From contig NC_035433.2 in assembly GCF_002127325.2 (NCBI RefSeq), positions 87,351,350-87,415,349 of the forward strand: a stretch of 64,000 bases of DNA, in the 5' to 3' direction. The notes beneath the pieces were generated by a model. That model was not told where the DNA came from. It was given only the letters and a program-made list of their open reading frames with translations, and did no database searches. The position numbers were made by a program, and so were the translations under genes. Shown piece after piece: positions 1 to 11,298 of this stretch. The stretch is from Helianthus annuus (Eukaryota; Streptophyta; Magnoliopsida; Asterales; Asteraceae). How positions within the stretch are numbered: position 1 is the stretch's first letter; the number at the start of each line of letters is the position of its first letter.

Positions 1-926
1 AACATATTTTTTAGAACGTTTAAACTTGCATACCATGGGGACTAATTGAACCCTTGACCTCCTACTACCATAGGCCATTCCCAAGTGGATATGCACCCAA
101 ACATATGTTGATAAAAGTCTACGGTTAACACAAATCAAACGCCTCAAGTCTAGACTTATATTGTGTGTACCAAGCTCGTATTAAATGTGTAATTTTTCTT
201 CATTAATACAAATCAAACGCCTTAAGTCTACAACTTATATAATAAGTTTTCTTGATGAATCACCGCAACTATTAAACGTGTAAGATAACTATTAATTCCG
301 TAACATTACAATTTATCAAAATTTATTATGATAATCTGTTAAATAGACCAACTTTTTAAAAAACAGTTATAACTTTGTAAGATATTGTGTAAATCAATTA
401 TATATAAATACAAATGATTAGATACAAAGAAATCTAATTAATTTATATCTCCTAACTAATGTAAAAATAATTATACTAAACCCTCACTAATATATTTTAT
501 TTGATATTCCATAGTCAAAGGAAATTGGAGGCTCTAAGTGTAGAAAAACAATGAATACACTTGGCCCACCTTCATCAACTCTTACACTTAGTACACTTAG
601 AGCCTCCAAACTAAAACAAAAACAATGATCCAAAAGAAATTGGAGGCTCTAAACTAAAACAACAAACCATAAGGTCTTATGGAATAGTAAAACCATGTAA
701 TTAAGTATTATTAACTAGGTTATAAACTTGTGCACTACATGAGGTTAGGTACCAAAAATGATACAATAAAAAATACATTTATAATAAATTATTACATATT
801 AAATTTCATATAATAATGAAAAATTATAAGGGATTGTTATATTTACAAATTACAAATCTAAAAAATGAGCATTATTATAAAGCAAAACTTATAAATCATA
901 TCTCTAAATTATAATAATAAAGTTAA
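1..926. other. AT-rich intergenic sequence
   Basis: No coding region is recognisable. The stretch is AT-rich. The only structure is an inverted repeat: arms near 525-542 and 590-608 share the core TTGGAGGCTCTAAGTGTA and its complement around a loop of about 47 bases, and part of the arm recurs near 640. It may be a decayed MITE. Confidence 0.6.
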
Positions 927-2227
927 GGAAAAATTACAAGTTTTGTCCTTTATCTTTATACCATATTTCAGGCAGTCTCCTTTTCAACGAATTTTGACAT
1001 GTTTTGCCCTTTATAGGGAATTTCGTTGCATGTTTCGTCCTTTGACCCTAACCTAGTTAGATTTTCTTGTTAAATCTGGTCACATGCAAGTCACATGAGG
1101 GTAGTTTAGTCTTTATACATATAAAGGACAATTTTTGTAAATATTGATACATTGATACATGTATAAATACAAGCCCTCAATTCTCCTTTTTTTAATTCTT
1201 TACTCTCCCAACTCAACAAACCAATCTTCATGATCAGATCAATCAAAACCCTTTTCTCAAACACAAGCCCTCTCACAAATGGCGATTGCTGCAACTGCAA
1301 GCCCTAACTCCAAACCTACCCTATCTACTCCCAAGAAGAAAACAACAACAACAACGGTCACCAGCACCGGCAATGAGGAGAAGCAAATCACGTCTGAGAT
1401 GAAGTCTAATAATCAGAGTTCTAAACCGCAGAAGAGGAATAGTAATGCAGGTGTTCGTGTTATTCACGGCAAGATTTACGACTCTCAGAACGGGACTACA
1501 TGTCATCAAGTATGTTTGATTTGATTGTGTAGTGTAATTATTGTGATAGCTGTTTTGGGATTATATACTGTGTTTTAGGGTTTTCATGATTTTATATTCG
1601 ATATGAGGTAGGTGTAATGTTTCTTATGATTTGTGATTGAGATTGTTTAAGCAATGTTTTTAATTTGAGATTGTCTGTTCACAGGTTCTTTCTCTAGGCT
1701 AAGAATATACCCAATTTTGTACATAGCAACTATCACATTCTTATAGATATATTAGGTAGAAGCAAACAATTCCCATTAATTTGGGACTTTCTCAGAGAAA
1801 TTAAGGACTCTCAATCCTGTGTAATCAACTCAGAAATCTTCTGGGTAATTTTTAATGGTTACAATAGAGCTAATTTTTACCCTCTGATGCGATTAGGATT
1901 TTTAATAATATGGTTGATTATGGGATAAAACTGAGTGTTAATGATTTAGATCAGCTTTTGTAAAGAATTAAAAAAAAGAGAATTGAGGGCTTGTAGCTAT
2001 ACATATATTAGTATTTACAAAAATTGTCCTTTATATGTATAAAGACTAAACTACCCTCATTTGACTTGCATGTGACCAGATTTAACAAGAAAGTCTAACT
2101 AGGTTAGGGTCAAAGGACAAAACATGCAACAAAATTCCCTATAAAGGGCAAAACCTATCAAAATTCGTTGAAAAGGACACCGCCTTTATATGGTATAAAG
2201 ATAAAGGACAAAACGTGTAAGTTTTCT
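927..2227. mobile_element. Pack-MULE-like element (Mutator superfamily) carrying a host gene exon
   Basis: Long terminal inverted repeats of about 270 bp bound the element. The left arm is about 927-1203 and the right arm about 1960-2227. Both carry the same GTCCTTTATCTTTATACCAT block, and both end near a GAATTGAGGGCTTGT block. The flanks show a 9 bp duplication with one mismatch, TAAAGTTAA (918-926) and TAAAATTAA (2228-2236), the size typical of Mutator-type elements. The interior holds no transposase but a captured 5' gene end with ATG and splice donor, so this is a non-autonomous gene-carrying element. The arms have small indels relative to each other, so it is not brand new. Confidence 0.8.
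1279..1509 (+). pseudogene. Captured first exon of a CDCA7-like (zf-4CXXC_R1) zinc-finger gene
   Basis: The exon starts at ATG 1279 and runs open for 77 codons to a good donor, CAA|GTATGT, at 1509/1510. It is rich in Lys, Ser and Thr and ends in GVRVIHGKIYDSQNGTTCHQ. That ending matches the start of the C-terminal Cys-rich region of plant CDCA7-type proteins, where a conserved CHQCRQK follows. Family members are nuclear proteins linked to chromatin and DNA methylation. Everything after CHQ is missing: the sequence continues as intron and then the right inverted repeat of the MULE. The leader before the ATG looks like a 5' UTR. It is therefore a gene fragment carried by the transposon, not a functional gene. 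The family call rests on a short motif recognised by eye. Confidence 0.6.
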
Positions 2228-2257
2228 TAAAATTAATTATAGTAAACTATGTCTGAT

Positions 2258-2556
2258 ATTTTTTTTACGGCAAGGAACGACGTACCAACCACCGTGACAC
2301 CGGGCGTTGTGGCTAAGGTCGACTACAAGACCGCCGCCAGCCCCTTGGCTCTTCCAGATGTGCAGAAACCCGACCTCCGCCCGCCCGAAGGCACGACAGT
2401 GAAATAATGCCTCGCATCCAAGACGAACCTGCACCACTCGTATTCGCCCTTCACCTGGATGCCACAGAAAATAATGGTAGAGTGAGAGTCGAACCTAGGT
2501 TACAAAGAACACTAAGTTTTTTTCCAACCATTCTACCACTATCTCATTTTTAAAAT
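2258..2556 (-). mobile_element. tRNA-derived SINE
   Basis: Read on the minus strand, the 5' part contains an A-box-like TAGTGGTAGAATGG (around 2529-2542) and a B-box-like GGTTCGACTCTC (around 2485-2498), spaced as in a pol III promoter. A GC-rich body of about 230 bp follows and ends in a short A tract (about 2262-2270). The body is far more GC-rich than its surroundings. No clear target duplication was found. The minus-strand ORF here is incidental. Confidence 0.55.
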
Positions 2557-2585
2557 ATTTTTATGTTAATTGGTATTCCATACTA

Positions 2586-2690
2586 ATACTTTCATTTTGC
2601 AATACTACTTTTTTCTTTGTTTGTAAATACCACAAAAGTTTCATTTTGCAATACTACTTTTTTCTTTGTTTGTAAATACCACAAAAAATG
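2586..2690. repeat. Tandem duplication, about 51 bp unit, two copies
   Basis: Two adjacent copies share TTCATTTTGCAATACTACTT and the following CTTTGTTTGTAAATACCACA. They start near 2588 and 2640 and are nearly identical, which indicates a local tandem duplication. Confidence 0.85.
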
Positions 2691-4445
2691 TTGTTTTGAG
2701 GAAAAAAACTAAAGGAGAGAGAAACAATAAACCACTCATTGCCACAATATGTCAAATTCATTCGATATGTAAATAAGCGACGCTCGCGTTGCGGGGCGAT
2801 AAACCGAATATTTATAATATGTACGTCTTTATTTCGGTTAGTTATACATGCTACTTATAACACGATCTCAAAAAAGATCATCGAGTTAACCAATTAAAGA
2901 AAACGCTACTACAGTTATGATAAAAAATAACTAAAACGATGGCAAGTGTGTAATTTAGAGTTTGGGGCAAAACAATAATTTGTCAGGACGAATTAGCGAG
3001 TGCTAGGCAGCTGTTTGGCACGAACAAAAACAAAATTAGTCAACCAAGTAAAATAAAACACTACCATAGTTTTGCCCAAAAAAACGATGGCAAGATTGCA
3101 ATTTTTTGCTGGGGTAAAATCGCAATTTTGAAATGGAGATAAAATAATATTTTGAACTGAAGGCAAAACCAAATATTTATTTTGAACTGGGGCGAAATCG
3201 TAATTTTAAACTGGGAACCAAATCGTAATTTAGCAATTTGGCAATTTGGCAGGACTTTAGCTGGGTGCAAAACCATAGTTTTATTTGGAACCGGGGGCAA
3301 AATCATATTTTTTAACTGAGGGCAAAATCGTAAATTTAAGCAGGGAGCAAAACCAAAATTTTATTTTGAAACGGAGGGCAAATTCGTAATTTTAAACTTG
3401 AGATAAAATTGTAACTTGGCAGAACCTATAAATAACTATTATATGCGGGGGCAAATTCGTAATTTTAAAATTGAGATAAAATTGTAATTTGGCAAGACTT
3501 ATAAATAACTATTATAAGAAGAAAAAAAAAATAAAAAATTATGGCCGCAAAAAATGGCCAACCACATTTAACCACTATTCCCGCCTGCAACTCAAATATG
3601 TATGTATTGTAAATGTAAATTCGTTCAATATATCATAATGGACTATTCTATCAATCATAATCGACAAGAAAAAAGTGTAATGGACGATTCCATAAGTCAT
3701 AATCGAAAAACAATATATTTTTTTGTAAAATACAATGTAACACCTATAATTTTAACAGTTCACATAATTTGGTTATAAAAATTGTTTTTTGGATTAAAAT
3801 CCATATCTACACAATAGTGCTCGAAAAAATGAGGTTAGGTATAGAATCTTATGAATGCTTTCCCATGGTGATTAAATTTAAAACACACCACTGTTTGCTT
3901 AATTTCTACCACGCATATTCACTTGTTTTATACATGTTTTATATAATTTGAAATAATCAATTTACATTAACATTCAGGGTGAGTTGGATAATAGCTTGCT
4001 TTCAAATTCCATTTCTTCTTATTTTAATATTACATTTTAGTTCTAGGATGAAAGCCTTCTCATACCCTACCAATAAATTTGCTATAACTTATGTTGAGTT
4101 CATTTGTTTTTTTAAACAAAGTCATCGATATTGTTTAATTCATACTTACCAAATTACATCAGAACAGAAGGTAGACAGGTAACAAAACTCATCTTCTCAC
4201 GTTGTTTGCATGATGTTTGTGTGACCAAGCCTTGATGATCACGTCAAGAACCAAACCCCAAAAGATGCCGTTTATGTAGCATTCACTATCTTCAACGAAA
4301 CTTGTCAGAATTTGCTTTCTTTAAGCGACTCTCATAGGAAATCAACCCGTAAACGAGTATACACTATCATATGTGTTAAGTATATTCATACACAAATTCT
4401 AAGGTCAACTATTGACTTCCTCGAATCATCTTTAACGGGTTGCAA
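2691..4445. other. Intergenic, with a degenerate short-repeat tract
   Basis: No gene is recognisable. Between about 3050 and 3520 the phrase GCAAAATCGTAATTTTAAAC followed by a G-rich triplet recurs many times in degenerate form, with spacing of about 25-60 bp. Two longer copies (about 3365-3450 and 3445-3525) share GGCAAATTCGTAATTTTAAA and AAATAACTATTATA. Near 2775 a CGCTCGCGTTGCGGGGCG stretch resembles GC-rich pieces seen in Helitron-like sequences elsewhere, but no ends could be set. Confidence 0.5.
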
Positions 4446-4748
4446 CACTACTAGAAGATTGGGAAATTTCCAACGAAAATTTATCAAGGCGAAAAAAGCG
4501 TCAAAAATAGCACAATTTCGATACAATACCAATGCGGAAAACCCTTATTTTGTGACACTACACCGACAAACTAAAAAAATACCTTGGAAATGGATGGAAA
4601 CAATTAGTGTTGGATTACGTCTCCTATGTCAGTTTTTCCGACAAAATCAGTTTTATCTTAGTAATGTCGCCAAAGGCCATTATATTATGCTTTTTTACGC
4701 ATTCTCAACGAATTTTTTCGCGGAAAACAACCCATTTTTTTAGTAATG
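4446..4748. mobile_element. Non-autonomous CACTA (En/Spm) element
   Basis: The left end starts CACTACTAGAAGATTGGGAA. The reverse complement of the right end reads CATTACTAAAAAAATGGG, a decayed match. A 3 bp direct repeat, CAA, flanks it (4443-4445 and 4749-4751), as expected for CACTA elements. Subterminal CCGACAAA and CAACGAAA-type motifs are present. The plus-strand ORF through this region (4312-4743) has no protein-like features and overlaps the element by chance. Confidence 0.7.
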
Positions 4749-4751
4749 CAA

Positions 4752-5225
4752 CAACAATCTAAAAAACAACTCGCAAAAAGCCTGATTTGAAAGTTTATAG
4801 ATGAAACATATAACGAAGCGGGATTGCTTAAGACGTAGATTGTTTCTTGGTCTTTCCTCTTTTCTTATTTTCTTTTTTATCATGAAAATATGTTATTTTC
4901 GATAAAATATATCATCGGAAACAAAGATTGGTCTTCAAATGTTGTGTTTAACATTTGTCATTATAAGTTGACTCCACACTATGAAAACATGAAGAAAAGC
5001 AAAGAGAGAAAAAGCTTGAAACTTTATTATGCCTTTTTGACTCTTGACTCCAAGTGTGATAGTTGTTAGTTAGAAACGCTCTTTGTTTCGTTGGAAAGAA
5101 AAAAGAAACGACCATTCTATTGTTTTTTTTTCTATTGCAAGTTTTATTGTGAAAAAATAAATTATTTTAAATTAAAAATCTGAATTCATTCAAGAAATCA
5201 AAATACAAAAGAAATACGCCTTCAG
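4752..5225. other. Intergenic, nothing recognised
   Basis: AT-rich sequence with homopolymer T and A runs. No ORF, repeat or RNA gene could be supported. Confidence 0.6.
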
Positions 5226-5340
5226 TCGAATATTGTAAGCATATTTGGGCATCGTATATGATTCAATGTAAAATCATCAATGTTCATGGCATATGCTAGT
5301 TTGAAAAAATAAGGTGTAAATCTATTTACATATCCTCATC
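5226..5340. repeat. Direct repeat, copy 1
   Basis: About 115 bp, from AATATTGTAAGCATATTTG to ATTTACATATCCTCAT, recur almost unchanged at about 6422-6536. The two copies flank about 1.08 kb. Confidence 0.85.
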
Positions 5341-6419
5341 AGCCTATCTAGACATCCCTTGTCGCATATAGACCTATACGCAGTGTATAGGGGTGCCTCA
5401 AAATTAGAGACTGACTGGTGTCAATTAGTTGTTCTATACGCCACGTATAGGCCTATACAGAGAGTGTAGAACCCCTCGTATAGGTCTCGTATAAGACCCT
5501 TGCTCCTTATACGCCTATATGGGGTGTATAGAAGGATTTTTTACAAACATTTTATGCGCTAACTATCGTTATGACTTTTCACCCCCTCAGAAATTTGGTC
5601 AAGCTCTGCCACTGAAGAAACACGGAACTAATTTAATGATTAGTTGGGTTTATGTTTCGACCATAAAGGTTAATCTTCTTAATCCTTCCTGAGCTGACGC
5701 CTTGATCTTCCTGCAAAACACTAACAACCCCGTTAAGCTCGTTAAGAGGAGGGGAATAGGGGGGTTCTTCTCTTAACCACTCTCCGGCGTGAGAATAAGT
5801 ATGCGTTTTGAGGAAATAAGTGTGTGATTAGTAGTGAGAGAGCCGAGAACAGAATAGAATTAACCTGTACATGAAGGTCCCTAGTTATAGCCGAAGTAGT
5901 GTAGAAGGAGATGGGCTGATGGGCCTTGGGCCTGGAGTTGACAACAAGGAATATCCTTTTTGTTTCTTCTGTCATGACCGTTAGCGTTTCTAGAAGGAAA
6001 TGGAGCTAGCGCACCCTGAGTGGAGCCACATGTCTTGGTTGTCGTCCTTGTTGTCTCCCTGACATTAGCAGGTGAGTGAAGATCATGGGGCAGATGTCGC
6101 TGCACGGTGATTGGTGCCACGTAGGCGTCCTTGTGTACATTCTTGTCTCCTGCACGATTGCTAATCGTGGAGCACGATAGGATACAGCCTGTTGGACGCT
6201 GATTGGCCCATTTCTCTGCCACTCGTACCTTTCGTATTGTCCAGGATGGACCCGCGCTTCTTTCCCCACGCGACCTCTGCGGCAGACCCATACAGCCGGC
6301 GCACGGCCTTGGGAGTGAGGGTTTCCATCCATGATGCTAAGTGTAGAATCTGAGCTTTAACTTGCTTGTACCTCGCGTACGACCTAGGTTTTACCTATTT
6401 AGTCGGCGCGGCGCGGCGC
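5341..6419 (-). mobile_element. Probable LTR or other retroelement fragment
   Basis: This region lies between the two direct repeats and is richer in GC than its flanks. The left third has many short TATACGC/TATAGG words. About 5578-5614 ends in GCTCTGCCACTGA, like the terminus of small CAGTGGCG-type elements. About 5640-6350 on the minus strand looks like an LTR leader rich in CTC and CTT. No clean LTR ends, primer site or coding domain were found, and the minus-strand ORFs (5742-6332) show no family features. Confidence 0.3.
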
Positions 6420-6534
6420 GGTCAAATATTGTAAGCATATTTGAGCATCGTATATGATTCAATGTAAAATTATCACTGTTCATGGCATATGCTAGTTTAA
6501 AAAATAAGGTGTAAATTTATTTACATATCCTCAT
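6420..6534. repeat. Direct repeat, copy 2
   Basis: Second copy of the 5226-5340 sequence, with a handful of substitutions. The match ends at CATATCCTCAT, exactly where the tetranucleotide array begins. Confidence 0.85.
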
Positions 6535-6946
6535 GTATGTATGTATGTATGTATGTATGTATGTATGTATGTATGTATGTATGTATGTATGTATGTATGT
6601 ATGTATGTATGTATGTATGTATGTATGTATGTATGTATGTATGTATGTATGTATGTATGTATGTATGCATGCATGCATGCATGCATGCATGCATGCATGC
6701 ATGCATGTATGTTTGTATGTATGTATGTATGTATGTATGTATGTATGTATGTATGTATGTATGTATGTATGTATGTATGTATGTATGTATGTATGTATGT
6801 ATGTATGTATGTATGTATGTATGTATGTATGTATGTATGTATGTATGTATGTATGTATGTATGTATGTATGTATGTATGTATGTATGTATGTATGTATGT
6901 ATGTATGTATGTATGTATGTATGTATGTATGTATGTATGTATGTAT
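6533..6946. repeat. ATGT microsatellite, about 414 bp, with an internal ATGC block
   Basis: About 100 ATGT units run with almost no interruption. A block of ten ATGC units lies at about 6665-6704 and one TTTG variant near 6712. Both strands are open in several frames only because the repeat contains no stop, so the predicted YVCM and IHTY polypeptides are artefacts. Confidence 0.98.
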
Positions 6947-7030
6947 AATAAGTGTATGAACAATATAAATGCAGAAGAGTGAAAGCTACTGTAGATAAAA
7001 GCAAAAGGTTGTTTTCATTCCTTACACTTA

Positions 7031-7244
7031 CACTCTGTTCCCGAGTCTCATTTAACAGGGGGAGAGGAGGGAAAAGAGATGAAAATATGAAAAAAAAAAA
7101 ATGTTCCTGAGTTTCATTTAACAGGAGGAGGGGAGGGAAAATAGAAGAAAATATGACCATATATTCATCCTCCCAAATTAGAGAGATTAGAAGAGAAAAT
7201 TTTCCTTCCCGTTCGCCTATTAATTGAGACTCGGGAACATAGTG
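7031..7244. mobile_element. Small MITE with CACTA-like ends, 3 bp duplication
   Basis: The left end CACTCTGTTCCCGAGTCTCA and the reverse complement of the right end CACTATGTTCCCGAGTCTCA are near-identical inverted repeats of about 28 bp. TTA flanks both sides (7028-7030, 7245-7247). The left half is internally duplicated: TTCCCGAGTCTCATTTAACA near 7039 recurs as a close variant near 7104. It could be CACTA-type or Harbinger-type, since both make 3 bp duplications. Confidence 0.75.
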
Positions 7245-7247
7245 TTA

Positions 7248-7591
7248 AACTAAATGACTTTAAATAGCCTACAAGAACAATAGAAATAAACAAAAACCAC
7301 CTAAAAACTAGCCACTAAACCATATTACTTGGTCAAACATACTGACCCATATTGACATATTCTATCTCTATTACATTTGGTCAAACTATAATACTATTTC
7401 TAACTAATAAACTATTAACTAATACATAAAATATAAAAACATAAATACTTCCAACCATAACCATATAACCATGTATACGATCACATGTACCCTAGAAACT
7501 CTTTATTTTCCTCATGTGAGCATGCAAGTAAATACTTTAAACTCACTTCCAATTTTACTTGACCCGTTAACTCTAATGATTCGTGACCGGT
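7248..7591. other. Intergenic, nothing recognised
   Basis: AT-rich single-copy-looking sequence between a MITE and the solo LTR. No ORF or motif is supported. Confidence 0.6.
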
Positions 7592-10417
7592 TGTAACACT
7601 CCGAAAACGGCTTTGGTAATCAAACCCCGTTAATACTAAAAGACGGGTAAAATACCGTTAGCGGTAAAAGTAACCCGGTAAATATTAGGATTTAAATAAA
7701 TAAATCTAATATTAAATATAAAGTGAATAAAAGATTGTAAAAAGGATGAGAAATACTTTGAGAAAGCAAAGTATATAAAAGGCCCGAGATTTAACGGGAC
7801 TTAAAATAAAACGGGTTGTGAACAAGATAAAGTAACTAGGAAATAAATAACCTAGTACAAGTCTTGTAATTAAATGAAAGAACAAAATATCAAGTTATAA
7901 ACTAAATAAAAGTGGAGGGGCCTATGTTGTTAAAATTGAAACTTATATTATTAAGTTTAAACAAAATAAAAACCAAACACCCCATTTGAGGGTCTGGTTC
8001 GATCACAGGCAGGAGAAGGGCGACCCCAGTCTCAAAACCCTAACATTCACTAATCTTACAAATTGAAGGATCAAACCAAGTGCAAAACGAAAATCGAGCA
8101 TAGATTAATGATCCCCATTGCAAGGAGATCATAAGGTATGTAAAATTTGACAAAAAATGCTCTACTTGAAATTCTCATGAAGTTAGAGAACTTGAAATCT
8201 GATGATGCATGTATGAATTGTAGATGAATTAGGAACATTAAAATGTCTAGGAGTAAACCCTAGACAAGTACATGTTGAAATTATGCTAAATTCTAGTGAA
8301 ATCCATGGTCACCATTGTAGGTGACTAGTGGGTTATGTAGAACTTGATAAACACTAGGAAATTTGGGGTTGTGCTAGTGTAATTTGACATATGTGAAGTT
8401 ATTTCAGAATTGTAAAGGCAAATATTTGTGTTAAATAGTTTGATTGATGAAAATTCGGGTATTATGACAAGTTATGAGCTTGTTAATGAATTATTTAAAA
8501 TTATGCCCTTAAGGTGTTTGTAAAAATGCCCCAAAGAAGGCTCGAAGTTGAAATTTAAAGTTAAAACGCATGATTGTGATGATTTAGCAAATTATGCGAT
8601 ACATGATTGGAAAAAGGGTTCTAAACAGATTGCGAATTGAACTCTTTAGGCGAGGAATCCGGATCGTCAAATGGACAAGCCGGTGGAAATACGCGTTTGA
8701 AAAGGGTGCTTAAAAGGTACGTAACTACGATTCCGTTACGTTATGCTTGATTTCGTATTTCGCTAGTAGACTTTAAATTAGAATAATACATGAAATTGGC
8801 ATTTAGTGGAAGTGACGAAGATCACTAGGTAAATAAACGGGTCAAAAGGTGAAATTATCACCCTTTGACAATATCGACTAATGGTTTGTCGAGTTACATG
8901 TTTATAGGAATAAATATCAAATGGATACGCACATCGCTATTGCTTAGCGGCTACTAAGTCAAGGTATTGAAATGGGTCAATATATTGATCCGAGCCAGGT
9001 ATGTATAACGATTCAACTCATCATGTAGAACTTGAGATTCTATAAGAGTTAGACAAGGTTAAAATATAGATATTTGGTTATCTTTTAGGTAAACCGAATA
9101 AATTGAGTTATGATTATGGTATTTTAGAAGCACATGGGTTTATAAACAAGATTATAGTTAAAAAGGTCAGATTTTGGGTCAAACAAGTATTTAAAGGTCC
9201 TTTGTAGTAAAGAGGGATGGAAATTGACCAAATTGCCCTTGTAAGCTAATTCGAACGAACGACCCTTAAAGGTGGTTCGGAAACGAGTTTAGGATTAAAT
9301 AAATACTTAGAATAAGTATAGATAGTGAAAGATGTAAATTTTGGGTCAAATGACTTTATGAGTCTTTGCCGCAAAATGATAATCCGAGGGGTAAAACTCG
9401 GAATATATAGATATCCACATTTAATCCAACGCACATATAGTTGTGGTGGAAGAATACTTGATAAGAAATGTAGGAATAAGATGCTAGAAATGTATGAAAG
9501 CGAGTTCAAGTTCTAAAGTGCTTAAATACCCTTAACGGGTCAAAATAAGCATACGAGCGAAAATATATTTAAATTGTGTGAGAAACCTGTGATTAGAACC
9601 TAACATGGTAGATAACATTAATTTGAAGAGGTGCATGTGAAATAAGGATTAAACAAATATGATTGTTTGATAAAATGCATAAACGGGTTAAAATTCGATA
9701 AAACGGCCAGGAGTCAAAGGCTTAGAAGTCTCAAAATTTATTATGTAGGATGTTGGATTTTAACTCCATATGATGGAGGATCAAATTACAATCATGTAGG
9801 AAGAAACGGTAGGTCAAACGGACAAGCAGATTGAAAGATACGAAAGTTTTCGTGTCAAAAACGGCAAAATGGGAAGGTCTGATACAGGGGCCACCGTAAC
9901 TTACGGTGGGCACCGTAAGTTACGGTGGGGGCTGAAAGCTTTACGGCAGTTACCTCCTGCCTTACGGTGGAGGTACTTTATACCAGGGGCCACCGTAACT
10001 TACGGTGCCCGCCGTAAGTTACGGTGGAGGCCAGTTTCAAGTCTTTGTTTCTAGATCAAGATATCAATGTGGAATTTCCGGATTTCCTTGTTTAATTCGA
10101 TTATTCGACCCAATATTCCTTGTTGTACTAGTTATTAAATTATCAAAGCTGACTTTTAAGTTGGTTTTGATCACAGGTGAATGTCGAGAGTCCCGGATGA
10201 AGATCAAGCATTGAGCAAGAACCGAACACACGTTAAACGAAGCTTCTGCAATGTTGTTTCGTCGTTATTCTAAAACGGCGAATTAAACCACATTATGTTG
10301 TATCACTTTAAATTGTAAATTTTTTTAATAAACCGGTATTTTAGCATGAATGTTTATATACAATTACTCAGTAATAGCGATTTATGGAAATCGCTAAATA
10401 AATTTACGGTTGTTACA
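7592..10417 (+). mobile_element. Solo LTR, Ty3/gypsy-like, family B
   Basis: The sequence starts TGTAACACTCCGAAAACGG and ends ACGGTTGTTACA, giving TG...CA ends within short inverted termini. A perfect 5 bp duplication, CCGGT, flanks it at 7587-7591 and 10418-10422. No primer site, polypurine tract or coding domain follows, so this is a single LTR left after recombination. Its first part resembles the LTR that begins at 44637. At 9888-10030 it holds four copies of a CACCGTAACTTACGGTG-type palindrome. The small ORFs inside are incidental. Confidence 0.85.
9888..10030. repeat. Palindromic motif cluster inside the family B solo LTR
   Basis: CACCGTAACTTACGGTG, or its variant CACCGTAAGTTACGGTG, occurs in two close pairs, with partial copies (TTACGGCAGTTAC, CTTACGGTGGAGG) between them. 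Each unit is nearly self-complementary. Confidence 0.85.
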
Positions 10418-10422
10418 CCGGT

Positions 10423-11298
10423 GTGACCCGTAAACTAACCAACAAACAACCGATTAACACAACAAAATACAATTTGAACATTACAAAGATATTTTGGTGT
10501 TGTTTGTTTTTTCAGAGATAAAACGTCTGTAGGCTGCGTACTACATCTGTAGACATCTATAGCAGAAGAGGTAGACCAAATCTCTGCAGTCTGCAAGAAG
10601 AAGACTATTTATTTTTTTTTTTACTTTTGCAAACTTTTGAAATATAAATAAACTAATTTCAGGTTCGATAAATTTGAAATTCCATCATATAAACATGAAT
10701 AATTCCTACAAATATATACCTAAATCCACACAAATAAAGACAAAAATTCACAAACAACAGCAAGTAAAATATCATACAATTTCACCATAAATCAACAGCA
10801 GATCGATGTGAAGTTTTATGAGATTGGTGTGGAAGATTATGGCTCAATTTCACACCACTCAATTCAAGTTATTTAACCCTAATTCAACCTCCTCAACAAC
10901 TCAATCAGTATTAATAACCTTCTATAATCCTTTTCAGCAGTCAATAAACAAACACGGAGCAGTTAATCAATAACAGCGTTTGTATAAACTTCGACTGAGG
11001 GTAAAACAAAACCTGATGAATGATGTCGGGCAATCGGAGGTGCTTGTCGGCGGTGAAGGCGGAGGTGGGGAAGGTGACGTCGGGCAACCGGAGGTGGGGG
11101 AGGTGACGGAGATGTGGTGGTGGTGGTGGTGGCGGCGGAGGGGAGATGTGGTGTCGGCTGGGAGGAGCAAGCTGCTAGGGTTTCAGTGTGTTTTGAAAGA
11201 GTAGAGGATGAGAAGATGTCTAGAAGAGGGGAGTCCTGATCTACGCGAGGAAGAGGTCTAGAAGACCTTTTTTAATGAAATCTCTTCCAAAAAACAAA
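10423..11298. other. Intergenic, possible gene or transposon leader
   Basis: GTCTGTAG and CTGCAGTCTGC words at 10520-10600 resemble hAT-type ends, but no matching pair was confirmed. About 10960-11220 is GC-rich. Read on the minus strand it looks like a gene leader with an ORF rich in Pro, Ser and His. It has no recognisable domain and is not called as a gene. Confidence 0.4.

Noticed and set aside
4312..4743. 143-codon plus-strand ORF
   Set aside because: It starts on a non-ATG codon, lacks any domain and runs through a CACTA element.
6517..7160. Long open frames on both strands encoding YVCM or IHTY repeats
   Set aside because: They arise only from the ATGT microsatellite, which lacks stop codons. 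They are not genes.
10967..11204. Overlapping ORFs with poly-His and poly-Trp runs
   Set aside because: They come from a GGT/CCA trinucleotide run. There is no domain, and no splice or expression evidence.
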